Notes under the pieces: model-generated
What the model was told of the DNA's origin: nothing
The model's database searches: none
What the model saw: the letters and a program-made list of their open reading frames with translations, nothing else
Program-made: the position numbers and the translations under genes
Assembly (NCBI GenBank): GCA_018056405.1
Contig: JAGPFT010000222.1
Span: 1 to 5,589 of the forward strand
From: Anaerolineae bacterium
Lineage (GTDB): Bacteria > Chloroflexota > Anaerolineae > Aggregatilineales > Aggregatilineaceae
Reading direction: 5' to 3'
Length of the DNA stretch: 5,589 bases
Shown here: one piece after another, positions 1 to 4,670 of the stretch
Numbering within the stretch: the first letter of the stretch is position 1
Layout of the letters: every line of letters starts with the position of its first letter

Positions 1-79
1 GGGCAGGGGGAGGGGCGTTCCGCCCATACCGCGCGCCCGGAAGTTTTAACTTGGTGCGCATGGCCCCCTCATCCTCCAG

Positions 80-110
80 CCCCTTCTCCCAAGCAAGCGG
101 GGAGAAGGGG
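80..110. repeat. 11-bp perfect inverted repeat, C-rich/G-rich intergenic hairpin
   Basis: CCCCTTCTCCC at 80-90 pairs perfectly with GGGAGAAGGGG at 100-110 around a 9-nt loop. It has the same C/T-rich then G/A-rich style as the palindrome at 1385-1411, which suggests one family of dispersed intergenic repeats. There is no T-tract on either strand just after the stem, so it does not look like an intrinsic terminator. Confidence 0.75.
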
Positions 111-124
111 AGCAATCCAGTTTT

Positions 125-169
125 CCCCTCGCCCCACTGAGGGAGAGGGGTGCAGGGGTGAGGGGTTTT
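125..169 (+). repeat. Inverted repeat with trailing TTTT, possible terminator for plus-strand transcription
   Basis: CCCCTCGCCCC at 125-135 pairs with GGGGTGAGGGG at 155-165 with one G-T wobble, and TTTT follows at 166-169. The 19-nt loop is long for an intrinsic terminator. If active, it would stop plus-strand transcripts entering from the left before they run antisense through hrcA. On the minus strand the stem is followed by A residues, so it cannot be a classical hrcA terminator. The GGGGTGAGG arm matches the repeat arms at 1354-1363 and 3953-3962. Confidence 0.5.
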
Positions 170-180
170 CGTACACGCTC

Positions 181-1269
181 TCACTCGGCGTGCTCTGTGC
201 CGTGAATGTCGTCGAGCATCCCGGACATCAGCCCGGCCACGTAGCGCACGGCGCTGACCGCGCGCCCGTAGCGCATTCGCGTGGGGCCGAGCACGCCCAG
301 CGCGCCGCGTGCCTGGGGCGTCCCATAGCGACCGAGCACCATGCTCAGGTGGCTGAGACTCTCCCAGCGTCCTTCGCCGGCGACGACAATGCGCAGGTCG
401 GGCTGGTCGGGGGCGAGCGCCTCGCGCAGGATCGTCTCCAGCACCTCGTCTTCTTCAAGCACGCGCAACGCCTGCTGCGCCTCGTCGTCGGTGAACGAAC
501 CGAGGCTTTCGCTCAGCCCATAGCGGACGACATCGCGCGCGGATTGCTGAGCGGTCTGGCGCATGGCGTCGGCGACCAGTTCGGCGATCTCGCGCGTCAG
601 CGCGTCGGGCTGCTGGGGGGCTTTAGCCTGCACCTGGGCAGCGGCCAGCCCGGCGCAACTCAGGTTGATGATGTGCGCCGTTTGCGAGAGCACCGTCTGC
701 GGGACCGGCTCGGCGAGGGTGAGCACTTGCTGCTGGACGGTTCCGCCTTGCAGCACCAGCACCATGAGCACCAACCGGCCTTGCGTGCTGATCAGCTCCA
801 GGTGCTTGAAGTGATTCTCGACGGCGCGGGGCGGCGTGACCAGGGCGGCGGTGCGCGCCGTGCGCGAGAGCACCATCGCGGCAATGCGCGGCCATTCGTC
901 AGGATTGGTCGTGGCGCGGGCGAACTCGCGGGCGATGCGCTGGCGTTCTGCGGCGGGCAGGTTGGCCGTCGTCAGCAGGCGGTGGACGAAATAGCGAAAG
1001 CCCTGCTTGGTCGGCACGCGGCCCGCCGAGGTGTGCGGCGCGAAGACCAGGCCATGCTCTTCGAGCGCGCCCATCTCGTTGCGCACGGTGGCGCTGCTGA
1101 TGCCCAGGTCGAAGCGCTCGACGAGCGTCTTGGAGCCGACGGGCTGGGCGGTGCGGATGTATTCGCGCACGATCAGCGAGAGAATGAGTTCCTGGCGCTC
1201 GGTCAGGGCGGGCAGGGCATCCTGGGGGGAAGGGTCAATGGCCGGGTTACGCGGCGGTGTGGCGGACAT
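181..1269 (-). CDS. hrcA: Heat-inducible transcription repressor HrcA
   Basis: HrcA is the cytoplasmic repressor of class I heat-shock genes (groESL, dnaK). It binds CIRCE operators and needs GroEL for activity. From the ATG at 1269 the protein is 362 aa, close to the usual 340-350. An N-terminal winged helix spans about 22-100 and includes the family block SSATVRNEMGALEEHG (59-73) followed by PHTSAGRVPT (78-87). A GAF-like middle region starts near FKHLELI (154-160). The C-terminal signature GVLGPTRMRYGRAVSAVRYVA is present. An in-frame GTG at 1359 would add 30 residues, but it lies inside a repeat and upstream of the promoter at 1312-1340, so I prefer the ATG. No good Shine-Dalgarno precedes that ATG. 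The gene appears monocistronic, because its downstream side (1-180) is repeat DNA. No frameshift or missing family block is seen. Confidence 0.95.
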   Translation of the reverse strand: MSATPPRNPAIDPSPQDALPALTERQELILSLIVREYIRTAQPVGSKTLVERFDLGISSATVRNEMGALEEHGLVFAPHTSAGRVPTKQGFRYFVHRLLTTANLPAAERQRIAREFARATTNPDEWPRIAAMVLSRTARTAALVTPPRAVENHFKHLELISTQGRLVLMVLVLQGGTVQQQVLTLAEPVPQTVLSQTAHIINLSCAGLAAAQVQAKAPQQPDALTREIAELVADAMRQTAQQSARDVVRYGLSESLGSFTDDEAQQALRVLEEDEVLETILREALAPDQPDLRIVVAGEGRWESLSHLSMVLGRYGTPQARGALGVLGPTRMRYGRAVSAVRYVAGLMSGMLDDIHGTEHAE

Positions 1270-1311
1270 GGCTGCTGGCGCTGTTCTAACTCGCTGTGTC
1301 TGTTGCGTCAG

Positions 1312-1340
1312 AGCATAGCATGGCAGGGGTAGGGCGTCAA
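1312..1340 (-). promoter_or_regulatory. Sigma70-like promoter for hrcA
   Basis: Read on the minus strand, TTGACG (1340-1335) is followed by a 17-nt spacer and TATGCT (1317-1312). That is 5/6 and 4/6 matches to consensus at ideal spacing. The predicted start of transcription is near 1305, giving a leader of about 36 nt to the ATG at 1269. Its position rules against the longer GTG start at 1359. I see no CIRCE operator (TTAGCACTC-N9-GAGTGCTAA) over it, so autorepression is not evident. Confidence 0.6.
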
Positions 1341-1349
1341 TGCTCCCTT

Positions 1350-1445
1350 TTAGCCTCACCCCCAGCCTCGCTGCGCTCGGCTTGCCCCCTCTCCACAGTG
1401 TGGAGAGGGGGCGGCGAGGCGCGTCAGCGCCGAGCGGGGGTGAGG
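1350..1445. repeat. Composite palindromic intergenic repeat, complete copy
   Basis: The outer arms CCTCACCCCC (1354-1363) and GGGGGTGAGG (1436-1445) are perfectly complementary. Nested directly inside, GCTCGGC (1375-1381) pairs with GCCGAGC (1429-1435). The centre is a 27-nt palindrome (1385-1411) with 13-bp arms, CCCCCTCTCCACA and its complement, around one G. A further small stem, GGCGC/GCGCC, lies at 1418-1431. GCCTCGC (1365-1371) can alternatively pair with GCGAGGC (1414-1420). The layout resembles high-copy REP/MITE-like elements and has no coding capacity. It lies between the hrcA promoter and the R-M promoter. Its right-hand end recurs at 3940-3966. Confidence 0.8.
1423..1445 (+). repeat. 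Left copy of 23-bp direct repeat flanking the R-M cassette
   Basis: These 23 bases begin GTCAGCGCCGAGC and end GGGGGTGAGG. They recur identically and in the same orientation at 3940-3962. This copy is the right end of the complete palindromic element at 1350-1445. The copies are 2517 bp apart and enclose both R-M genes and their promoter. Confidence 0.9.
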
Positions 1446-1447
1446 TC

Positions 1448-1477
1448 CGTAGGGGCGTATCGCCATACGCCCCTACG
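1448..1477. repeat. 13-bp perfect inverted repeat with 4-nt loop
   Basis: CGTAGGGGCGTAT (1448-1460) and ATACGCCCCTACG (1465-1477) are perfect complements around CGCC. The TAGGGGCGTAY...CGCCCCTA style is one I recall as a common dispersed intergenic hairpin in Chloroflexota and cyanobacteria, though I cannot check copy number here. It is itself bracketed by a 10-bp inverted repeat: GCGCGTCAGC at 1419-1428 and GCTGACGCGC at 1483-1492. This links it structurally to the preceding element. Confidence 0.8.
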
Positions 1478-1523
1478 AGCGGGCTGACGCGCGGCGGATT
1501 TTGATGCGATTACCCTGAATGGA

Positions 1524-1552
1524 TTGCGAGATTAGCACGCATGTTTTATACT
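1524..1552 (+). promoter_or_regulatory. Sigma70-like promoter for the R-M operon
   Basis: TTGCGA (1524-1529) and TATACT (1547-1552) are separated by exactly 17 nt, matching consensus at 4/6 and 5/6. Transcription would start near 1559, giving a leader of about 37 nt to the ATG at 1596. It lies within the AT-richer 95 nt just upstream of the methyltransferase, so it probably travelled with the cassette. Confidence 0.55.
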
Positions 1553-1568
1553 GCGATTATGAAATCGC
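1553..1568. promoter_or_regulatory. Small palindrome at the R-M transcription start, possible operator
   Basis: GCGATT (1553-1558) and AATCGC (1563-1568) are perfect complements around ATGA. The site sits directly downstream of the predicted -10 box and over the predicted start of transcription, where a bound repressor would block initiation. A third GCGATT lies at 1506-1511, upstream of the -35 box. It could equally fold as a weak 5' hairpin. No controller-protein gene is visible, so a binder, if any, might be the methyltransferase itself. Confidence 0.35.
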
Positions 1569-1595
1569 CTGATTTCTCGCACCTGCCCGGCGGTA

Positions 1596-2966
1596 ATGGG
1601 AAGGAAACGACTCTTGACCGGTTACAGGCAACTCACCCTTCCCTTTGGCTCAGGCTCAGAGAGCGTGCAGGCCGAGACTCCCTACTCAGGGCGTGAGCTT
1701 GGAACCTTCAAGGACAGCCTCAGAGCGCCCATTCATCGCTGGTTCCGCTATCCGGCGGGGTATTCCTTCAGATTCGTTGACGAGAGCCTTGACCTGTTCG
1801 ACATCACGCCTGGGGAATGGGTCTACGATCCATTCTCCGGGACAGGCACTACCCTGATATGCGCCAAGCAAAAGGGAATCAATAGTTATGGTGTGGAAGC
1901 CCACTCATTTGTGCACTGGGTCGCCGAGGTCAAGCTCTATTGGGAGTACGATTATCGTCACTTAGGGAGAGCGATTGACGCTTTTCTTAAGATGGCCTGG
2001 AAAACCATTACCAACGCCGCGAGCAGGCCGACTGTTGAAGGGGTCTTCCCTGAGCTGGTCTATAAATGCTATCACCCCTCTGACCTTGAGACGCTCTATA
2101 CATTACGCGAACTGGTGACGAACGAGATCGAGGATAGTCGTTTCCGAGATTTCCTCAAGCTGGCTCTGACAGACACGCTGCGCGGCGCAGCAGCAGCGGG
2201 GACAGGCTGGCCCTACATCTCCCCGCGAAAGAATACCGGCGACCACCCCCCCAAGAACGCTTTTACCGTCTTCGAGAAGACAGTCTGGCAAATGTACCAA
2301 GACCTCAGAACGGTCTCTGGCAACCGGCCTCCTTGCGAAGTGCGCAACGTCCTGGGCGATTCCCGGTGCGAGCAGGAACTTGGCGACGGGCAGGTATCGT
2401 TGGCGCTGACTTCGCCCCCGTATCTCAACAATTATGACTATGCGGATCGGACCAGGCTGGAAACCTACTTCTGGGGTATCGCCAACAATTGGGGCGAGAT
2501 CACCGAGAAATTCCGCGACCGTCTGATGGTTGCTGCTACGACGCAAGTCGTCAGGAACCACCATACGCCGGAGACTGCGCTAAGCCGAGAGATTCTGGAG
2601 GCTGCGCCGGAGGTCTACCGGACGGTACAGGAAGCTGTGAACAGGCTCGCAGAACTGCGACTCACCAAAGGGGGGAAGAAGGACTACGACCTGATGGTTG
2701 CCCTTTATTTCAGCCATATCTTTGCGGTGTTGAGAGAGACCCATCGCGTTCTGAAGCCGGGCGGCCATTTCTGTCTGGTGCTGGGAGACTCTGCACCATA
2801 TGGCGTGCATATTGAGACCGATAACCTGATCGGCCAGCTTGGTTTAAGTCTTGGTTTCAGCAAATACAGTTACTACCAGTTGCGAACACGAGGGGGGAAA
2901 TGGAAGGAAAACCCGCAGCGCCATTCCATCCCTCTACGTGAGGGGATTGTGATCCTCAAGAAATGA
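1596..2966 (+). CDS. DNA methyltransferase of an R-M system, probably N4-cytosine type
   Basis: This 456-aa protein should transfer a methyl group from S-adenosylmethionine to an exocyclic amine in DNA. The SAM-binding motif I is DPFSGTGTT (78-86), with motif II-like GVEAH (99-103). Upstream, HRWFRYPAGYS (47-57) sits where motif X is expected. The catalytic motif IV is TSPPYLNNYDY (272-282). SPPY favours N4-cytosine, but N6-adenine is not excluded. LKPGGHFCLVLGDS (386-399) and a C-terminal R-x-IPLREGIVILKK block follow. Motif I precedes IV by about 186 residues, which leaves room for target recognition between them, as in alpha-type order, although DPFxGSGTT-style motifs are commoner in beta-type enzymes. 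An in-frame TGA at 1560 limits the start to ATG 1596 or TTG 1614. The nuclease gene follows after 14 nt. AGG/AGA arginine codons (R3, R11, R43) and lower GC suggest transfer. The recognition site cannot be read from the sequence. Confidence 0.9.
   Translation: MGRKRLLTGYRQLTLPFGSGSESVQAETPYSGRELGTFKDSLRAPIHRWFRYPAGYSFRFVDESLDLFDITPGEWVYDPFSGTGTTLICAKQKGINSYGVEAHSFVHWVAEVKLYWEYDYRHLGRAIDAFLKMAWKTITNAASRPTVEGVFPELVYKCYHPSDLETLYTLRELVTNEIEDSRFRDFLKLALTDTLRGAAAAGTGWPYISPRKNTGDHPPKNAFTVFEKTVWQMYQDLRTVSGNRPPCEVRNVLGDSRCEQELGDGQVSLALTSPPYLNNYDYADRTRLETYFWGIANNWGEITEKFRDRLMVAATTQVVRNHHTPETALSREILEAAPEVYRTVQEAVNRLAELRLTKGGKKDYDLMVALYFSHIFAVLRETHRVLKPGGHFCLVLGDSAPYGVHIETDNLIGQLGLSLGFSKYSYYQLRTRGGKWKENPQRHSIPLREGIVILKK
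1598..1605 (+). promoter_or_regulatory. Strong Shine-Dalgarno favouring a TTG start at 1614
   Basis: GGGAAGGA lies inside the annotated coding region, 8 nt before an in-frame TTG (1614-1616, residue 7). The ATG at 1596 has only a weak GGCGG upstream. The true start may therefore be TTG 1614, giving a 450-aa protein. Both options keep every methyltransferase motif. I kept the ATG because it is the stronger initiation codon. Confidence 0.4.
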
Positions 2967-2970
2967 GGGA
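2965..2970 (+). promoter_or_regulatory. Ribosome binding site overlapping the methyltransferase stop
   Basis: GAGGGA begins inside the TGA stop of the methyltransferase (2964-2966) and ends 10 nt before the nuclease ATG at 2981. This arrangement suits translational coupling, so nuclease synthesis would depend on ribosomes finishing the methyltransferase. An ATG at 2971 is out of frame with the nuclease. Confidence 0.6.
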
Positions 2971-2980
2971 ATGAGCGTCT

Positions 2981-3868
2981 ATGGTGAGCAAGCGACCAAA
3001 GAAACGCAATATTAACACCAAGAGTCCGGCAAGTCTTTTTGGGCAGATCATAGGTGACGCCTTCGAGCACGTGGTGATCAATTTCATCGAGGGGTATCTG
3101 GCAGAAAGCTACCCCGACTACGAGTTGCTGAAACCGCAAGAGGGGAAACACACCATCACTCTCAATATGGCCGGTGGGTTAAAGAGACAGATGGACAATG
3201 TGGTCATCCCCAAGGACTCGGACGATCCCGTGGCCTTATTGGAGACCAAGTGGCTGAAGGATGCGCGGCATCATAACGATAAAGGGGCCTGGATTCTGCA
3301 ATTGCGCGAAGTCCGCAAGAGACATGCGACGATTCGCGGGGCGGCAGCGATCTTGAGCGGGTATTGGACTGAAGGCGTTGGCGTGATGCTGAGGTCTGAG
3401 GGTGGCATCAAGATGGTCTTGGTGGCTACTGACGAACAAGTTTACAGCACGTTACAAGGCCCTCTAGACGAGTTCCTCAGGGCGGACACGTTCACGCTTG
3501 ATGCGGCGACAATGCGCGAGAGCTACCCGCGCCCAAGAGACTTGCTGAAGTTGGCGATTTTCCTGGAAGAAACCGGCGAATTGGACGCTATTGCCGCCTC
3601 GTGGCTGGAGTTTGACCGGTTGCTGAGCAGCGATGGCGTTATGCTGAAAGGGAGCGATCTGATCAAGTCGGCGATAGACGAGTTGCTGGCCCCGTTGCCG
3701 GCCAACCCGACTATTTCCAGGCTCGAGGTCGCACTCCAGATTGACACGGGAAACACGATCTACGAAGAGTTTTCGGATGTAGAAGACGTGATAGAGTTCC
3801 TCACAAGATACTGGTCTAGCCCGCAAGAGATTCTTGGCAGGATTACGCCTAAGAAGAAGCAACAATAG
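2981..3868 (+). CDS. PD-(D/E)XK nuclease, probable restriction endonuclease partner
   Basis: I do not recognise a named enzyme family. The 295-aa protein carries the pattern of a PD-(D/E)XK nuclease core. A helix GDAFEHVVINFIEGYL (25-40) could supply the first acidic residue (E29). QMDNVV (70-75) gives the metal-binding D72, and LLETKW (86-91) gives E88 and K90 in an E-x-K arrangement. A helix-rich region (103-128) follows. There is no signal peptide, membrane segment or ATPase motif, so this is not a Type I or III motor subunit. Position 14 nt after a methyltransferase, with its ribosome binding site inside that gene's stop, makes a Type II-like restriction enzyme the best reading. The C-terminal half (about 150-295) has no motif I can name and could hold DNA recognition. 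The end is lysine-rich (PKKKQQ). Low GC with AGA and TTA codons matches the methyltransferase, supporting joint transfer. Cleavage specificity is unknown. Confidence 0.75.
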   Translation: MVSKRPKKRNINTKSPASLFGQIIGDAFEHVVINFIEGYLAESYPDYELLKPQEGKHTITLNMAGGLKRQMDNVVIPKDSDDPVALLETKWLKDARHHNDKGAWILQLREVRKRHATIRGAAAILSGYWTEGVGVMLRSEGGIKMVLVATDEQVYSTLQGPLDEFLRADTFTLDAATMRESYPRPRDLLKLAIFLEETGELDAIAASWLEFDRLLSSDGVMLKGSDLIKSAIDELLAPLPANPTISRLEVALQIDTGNTIYEEFSDVEDVIEFLTRYWSSPQEILGRITPKKKQQ

Positions 3869-3923
3869 GAGACCGAGCAGTCGGCCCGTATAGCTGCTAT
3901 CTGTCCCCCCGTGGGGACCAATG

Positions 3924-4005
3924 GGTGCGTGCAAGGGTTGTCAGCGCCGAGCGGGGGTGAGGCTAAGGAGCACGACCATACTGCCTGACAGGTTTTGCAC
4001 GCACC
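3924..4005. repeat. 11-bp perfect inverted repeat enclosing the partial repeat copy
   Basis: GGTGCGTGCAA (3924-3934) and TTGCACGCACC (3995-4005) are perfect complements 60 nt apart. Two further G-T wobbles can extend the stem inwards. The enclosed segment contains the 27-nt repeat fragment at 3940-3966. The arms could be the ends of a small insertion or a long-range hairpin; the sequence alone does not decide. No flanking target-site duplication was obvious. Confidence 0.6.
3940..3966 (+). repeat. Right, partial copy of the composite repeat (23-bp direct repeat plus CTAA)
   Basis: Positions 3940-3962 match 1423-1445 exactly. The end GGGGGTGAGGCTAA (3953-3966) also matches the complement of the left end of the complete element (1350-1363). 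Only one half of the palindromic element is present, so this is a truncated or recombined copy. It lies 55 nt upstream of the rplS -35 box. Confidence 0.85.
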
Positions 4006-4020
4006 GCGCCAATCCCGCCA

Positions 4021-4049
4021 TTGAAAAACCCCTGCGCCTATGCTACAAT
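4021..4049 (+). promoter_or_regulatory. Strong extended -10 promoter for rplS
   Basis: TTGAAA (4021-4026) and TACAAT (4044-4049) are separated by 17 nt, each 5/6 to consensus. A TGC just before the -10 box (4041-4043) makes it an extended -10. This is the best promoter in the window, as expected for a ribosomal protein gene. Transcription should start near 4056, giving a leader of about 105 nt. Confidence 0.75.
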
Positions 4050-4055
4050 GCTCCC

Positions 4056-4160
4056 CGCCTCGGCGGCCCGCACCACCTCAGGGGCCGCCTTCTGTTGCAC
4101 AAAACGGGCGGCGCTCGGCGAGGCCGTCTCGATCTTGCGAACGTAGAAGGGTGGCGTCAG
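4056..4160 (+). promoter_or_regulatory. Structured rplS 5' leader with competing hairpins
   Basis: GGCGGCCC (4062-4069) pairs perfectly with GGGCCGCC (4082-4089), an 8-bp stem with a 12-nt loop. The alternative partner of 4084-4093 is 4145-4155, which contains the rplS Shine-Dalgarno. AGAAGG pairs with CCTTCT, then UGGC with GCCG after one bulged G, with G-U pairs extending the other end. The loop sequence CCACC (4073-4077) also complements GGTGG (4150-4154). CCGC/GCGG (4055-4066) offers a third competing stem. Ribosomal protein leaders are often autoregulatory. Function here is inferred from pairing alone. Confidence 0.45.
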
Positions 4161-4505
4161 ATGACGGACTTGATCAAAGCGTTGGAACCGGCCCAGACTC
4201 AGCACCCGCGCCTCCAGCCGGGCGACTCGGTGCGCGTGCACCTGCGCATTGTCGAGGGCAACCGCGAGCGTATCCAGGTGTTTCACGGCACGGTGATCCG
4301 CATCAGCGGCGGCGGCGTCAACACGACCTTCACCGTGCGCCGCATCGCCAGTCATGGCATTGGCGTGGAGCGCACGTTCCTGCTGCACAGCCCGCGCATC
4401 GAGAAGATCGAAGTCGTGCACAACGCCAAAGTGCGCCGCGCCAAGCTGTATTACATGCGCGCCCTCACCGGCAAGGCGACCCGCCTGAAGGAGCGCCGCT
4501 TCTGA
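4161..4505 (+). CDS. rplS: 50S ribosomal protein L19
   Basis: L19 is a large-subunit ribosomal protein located at the 30S-50S interface. The 114-aa product matches the family's usual length. The PGDSVRVHLRIVEGNRERIQVFHGTVI region (about 20-46), the glycine run ISGGGVNTTFTVRRI and the C-terminal signature PRIEKIEVVHNAKVRRAKLYYMRALTGKATRLKE are all present. The ATG at 4161 is chosen because GAAGGG (4146-4151) lies 9 nt upstream and the family aligns from this point; the in-frame extension upstream crosses the promoter. In many bacteria rplS follows trmD, but here it stands alone behind its own promoter, downstream of the R-M cassette. GC is about 68% in a sampled line, unlike the R-M genes. birA converges on it from the right. 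Confidence 0.97.
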   Translation: MTDLIKALEPAQTQHPRLQPGDSVRVHLRIVEGNRERIQVFHGTVIRISGGGVNTTFTVRRIASHGIGVERTFLLHSPRIEKIEVVHNAKVRRAKLYYMRALTGKATRLKERRF

Positions 4506-4535
4506 TTGTGCCTGGCGCACGTTGCGGAGCTGCCC

Positions 4536-4583
4536 AGCCTGGCGCTGCGTCTTCTGTTCGTGGAGCGCGCGCATAGGCTTTTT
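4536..4583 (+). terminator. Weak candidate terminator just after rplS
   Basis: AGCCT (4536-4540) can pair with AGGCT (4575-4579), with additional GCGC pairing inside, and the stem runs into five T residues (4579-4583). The stem is imperfect and the loop long, so this is a minor candidate next to the strong terminator at 4626-4658. Confidence 0.25.
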
Positions 4584-4625
4584 CTGTTAGCCCGCTCTGC
4601 TCGCCATCCCCTGTCCTGACTCCGT

Positions 4626-4658
4626 GCGCCGGCCATCCCCACGATGGCCGGCGCTTTT
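4626..4658 (+). terminator. Intrinsic terminator for rplS
   Basis: GCGCCGGCCATC (4626-4637) pairs perfectly with GATGGCCGGCGC (4643-4654), a 12-bp stem with a 5-nt loop, followed by TTTT (4655-4658). It lies about 120 nt after the rplS stop and 12 nt from the end of the convergent birA gene. The minus strand has no T-tract after the stem, so termination should work mainly for plus-strand transcripts, though the hairpin could still protect the birA mRNA end. Confidence 0.8.
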
Positions 4659-4670
4659 CGCTGCCTCCGC

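Larger units (their letters stand above)
1..180. other. Repeat-rich spacer downstream of hrcA
   Basis: I see no gene in this stretch. It holds a small hairpin (GGCG-type arms, 13-17 with 21-25) and then two larger G/C-rich hairpins, listed separately. hrcA ends at 181, and no grpE, dnaK or dnaJ start is visible beyond it, so hrcA does not obviously continue into a heat-shock operon here. The window ends before the next gene, so the neighbour on this side is unknown. Confidence 0.6.
3869..4020. other. Spacer between the R-M operon and the rplS promoter
   Basis: No gene is visible. Small stems follow the nuclease stop: CCGA/TCGG (3873-3884) and GTCCCC/GGGGAC (3903-3918). Neither has a T-tract, so no convincing terminator closes the R-M operon and read-through towards rplS is possible. 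The rest holds an inverted repeat enclosing a partial copy of the composite repeat. Reading frames extending rplS upstream to 3921 cross the repeat and the rplS promoter and are not coding. Confidence 0.55.

Noticed and set aside
1..180. The direct and inverted repeats here as a CRISPR array
   Set aside because: There is no regular repeat-spacer pattern. The structures are isolated palindromes, and no cas gene is present.
190..1332. A 380-residue open frame on the plus strand opposite hrcA
   Set aside because: It mirrors hrcA in GC-rich DNA, shows no recognisable domain, and the opposite strand has complete HrcA signatures.
1270..1359. Longer hrcA beginning at GTG 1359
   Set aside because: The extra 30 residues cross the predicted promoter and begin within the palindromic repeat, and HrcA proteins do not normally have this extension.
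1532..1558. Possible CIRCE operator beginning TTAGCACGC
   Set aside because: The left half resembles TTAGCACTC, but no GAGTGCTAA follows at the required 9-nt spacing.
1559..1696. A 45-codon frame starting at ATG 1559, at the predicted R-M transcription start
   Set aside because: It overlaps the methyltransferase in another frame, would be leaderless, and shows no controller-protein helix-turn-helix. Chance is the simpler explanation.
3903..3918. GTCCCC/GGGGAC hairpin as a terminator of the R-M operon
   Set aside because: The stem is only 6 bp and no T-tract follows on either strand.
3921..4160. An 80-residue N-terminal extension of L19
   Set aside because: It runs through the repeat fragment and the rplS promoter. 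L19 is about 115 aa and the ATG at 4161 has a good ribosome binding site.
4040..4576. A 178-residue frame overlapping rplS on the plus strand, and a matching one on the minus strand
   Set aside because: Both are out-of-frame shadows of rplS and its leader, rich in R, A, P and G, without family motifs.
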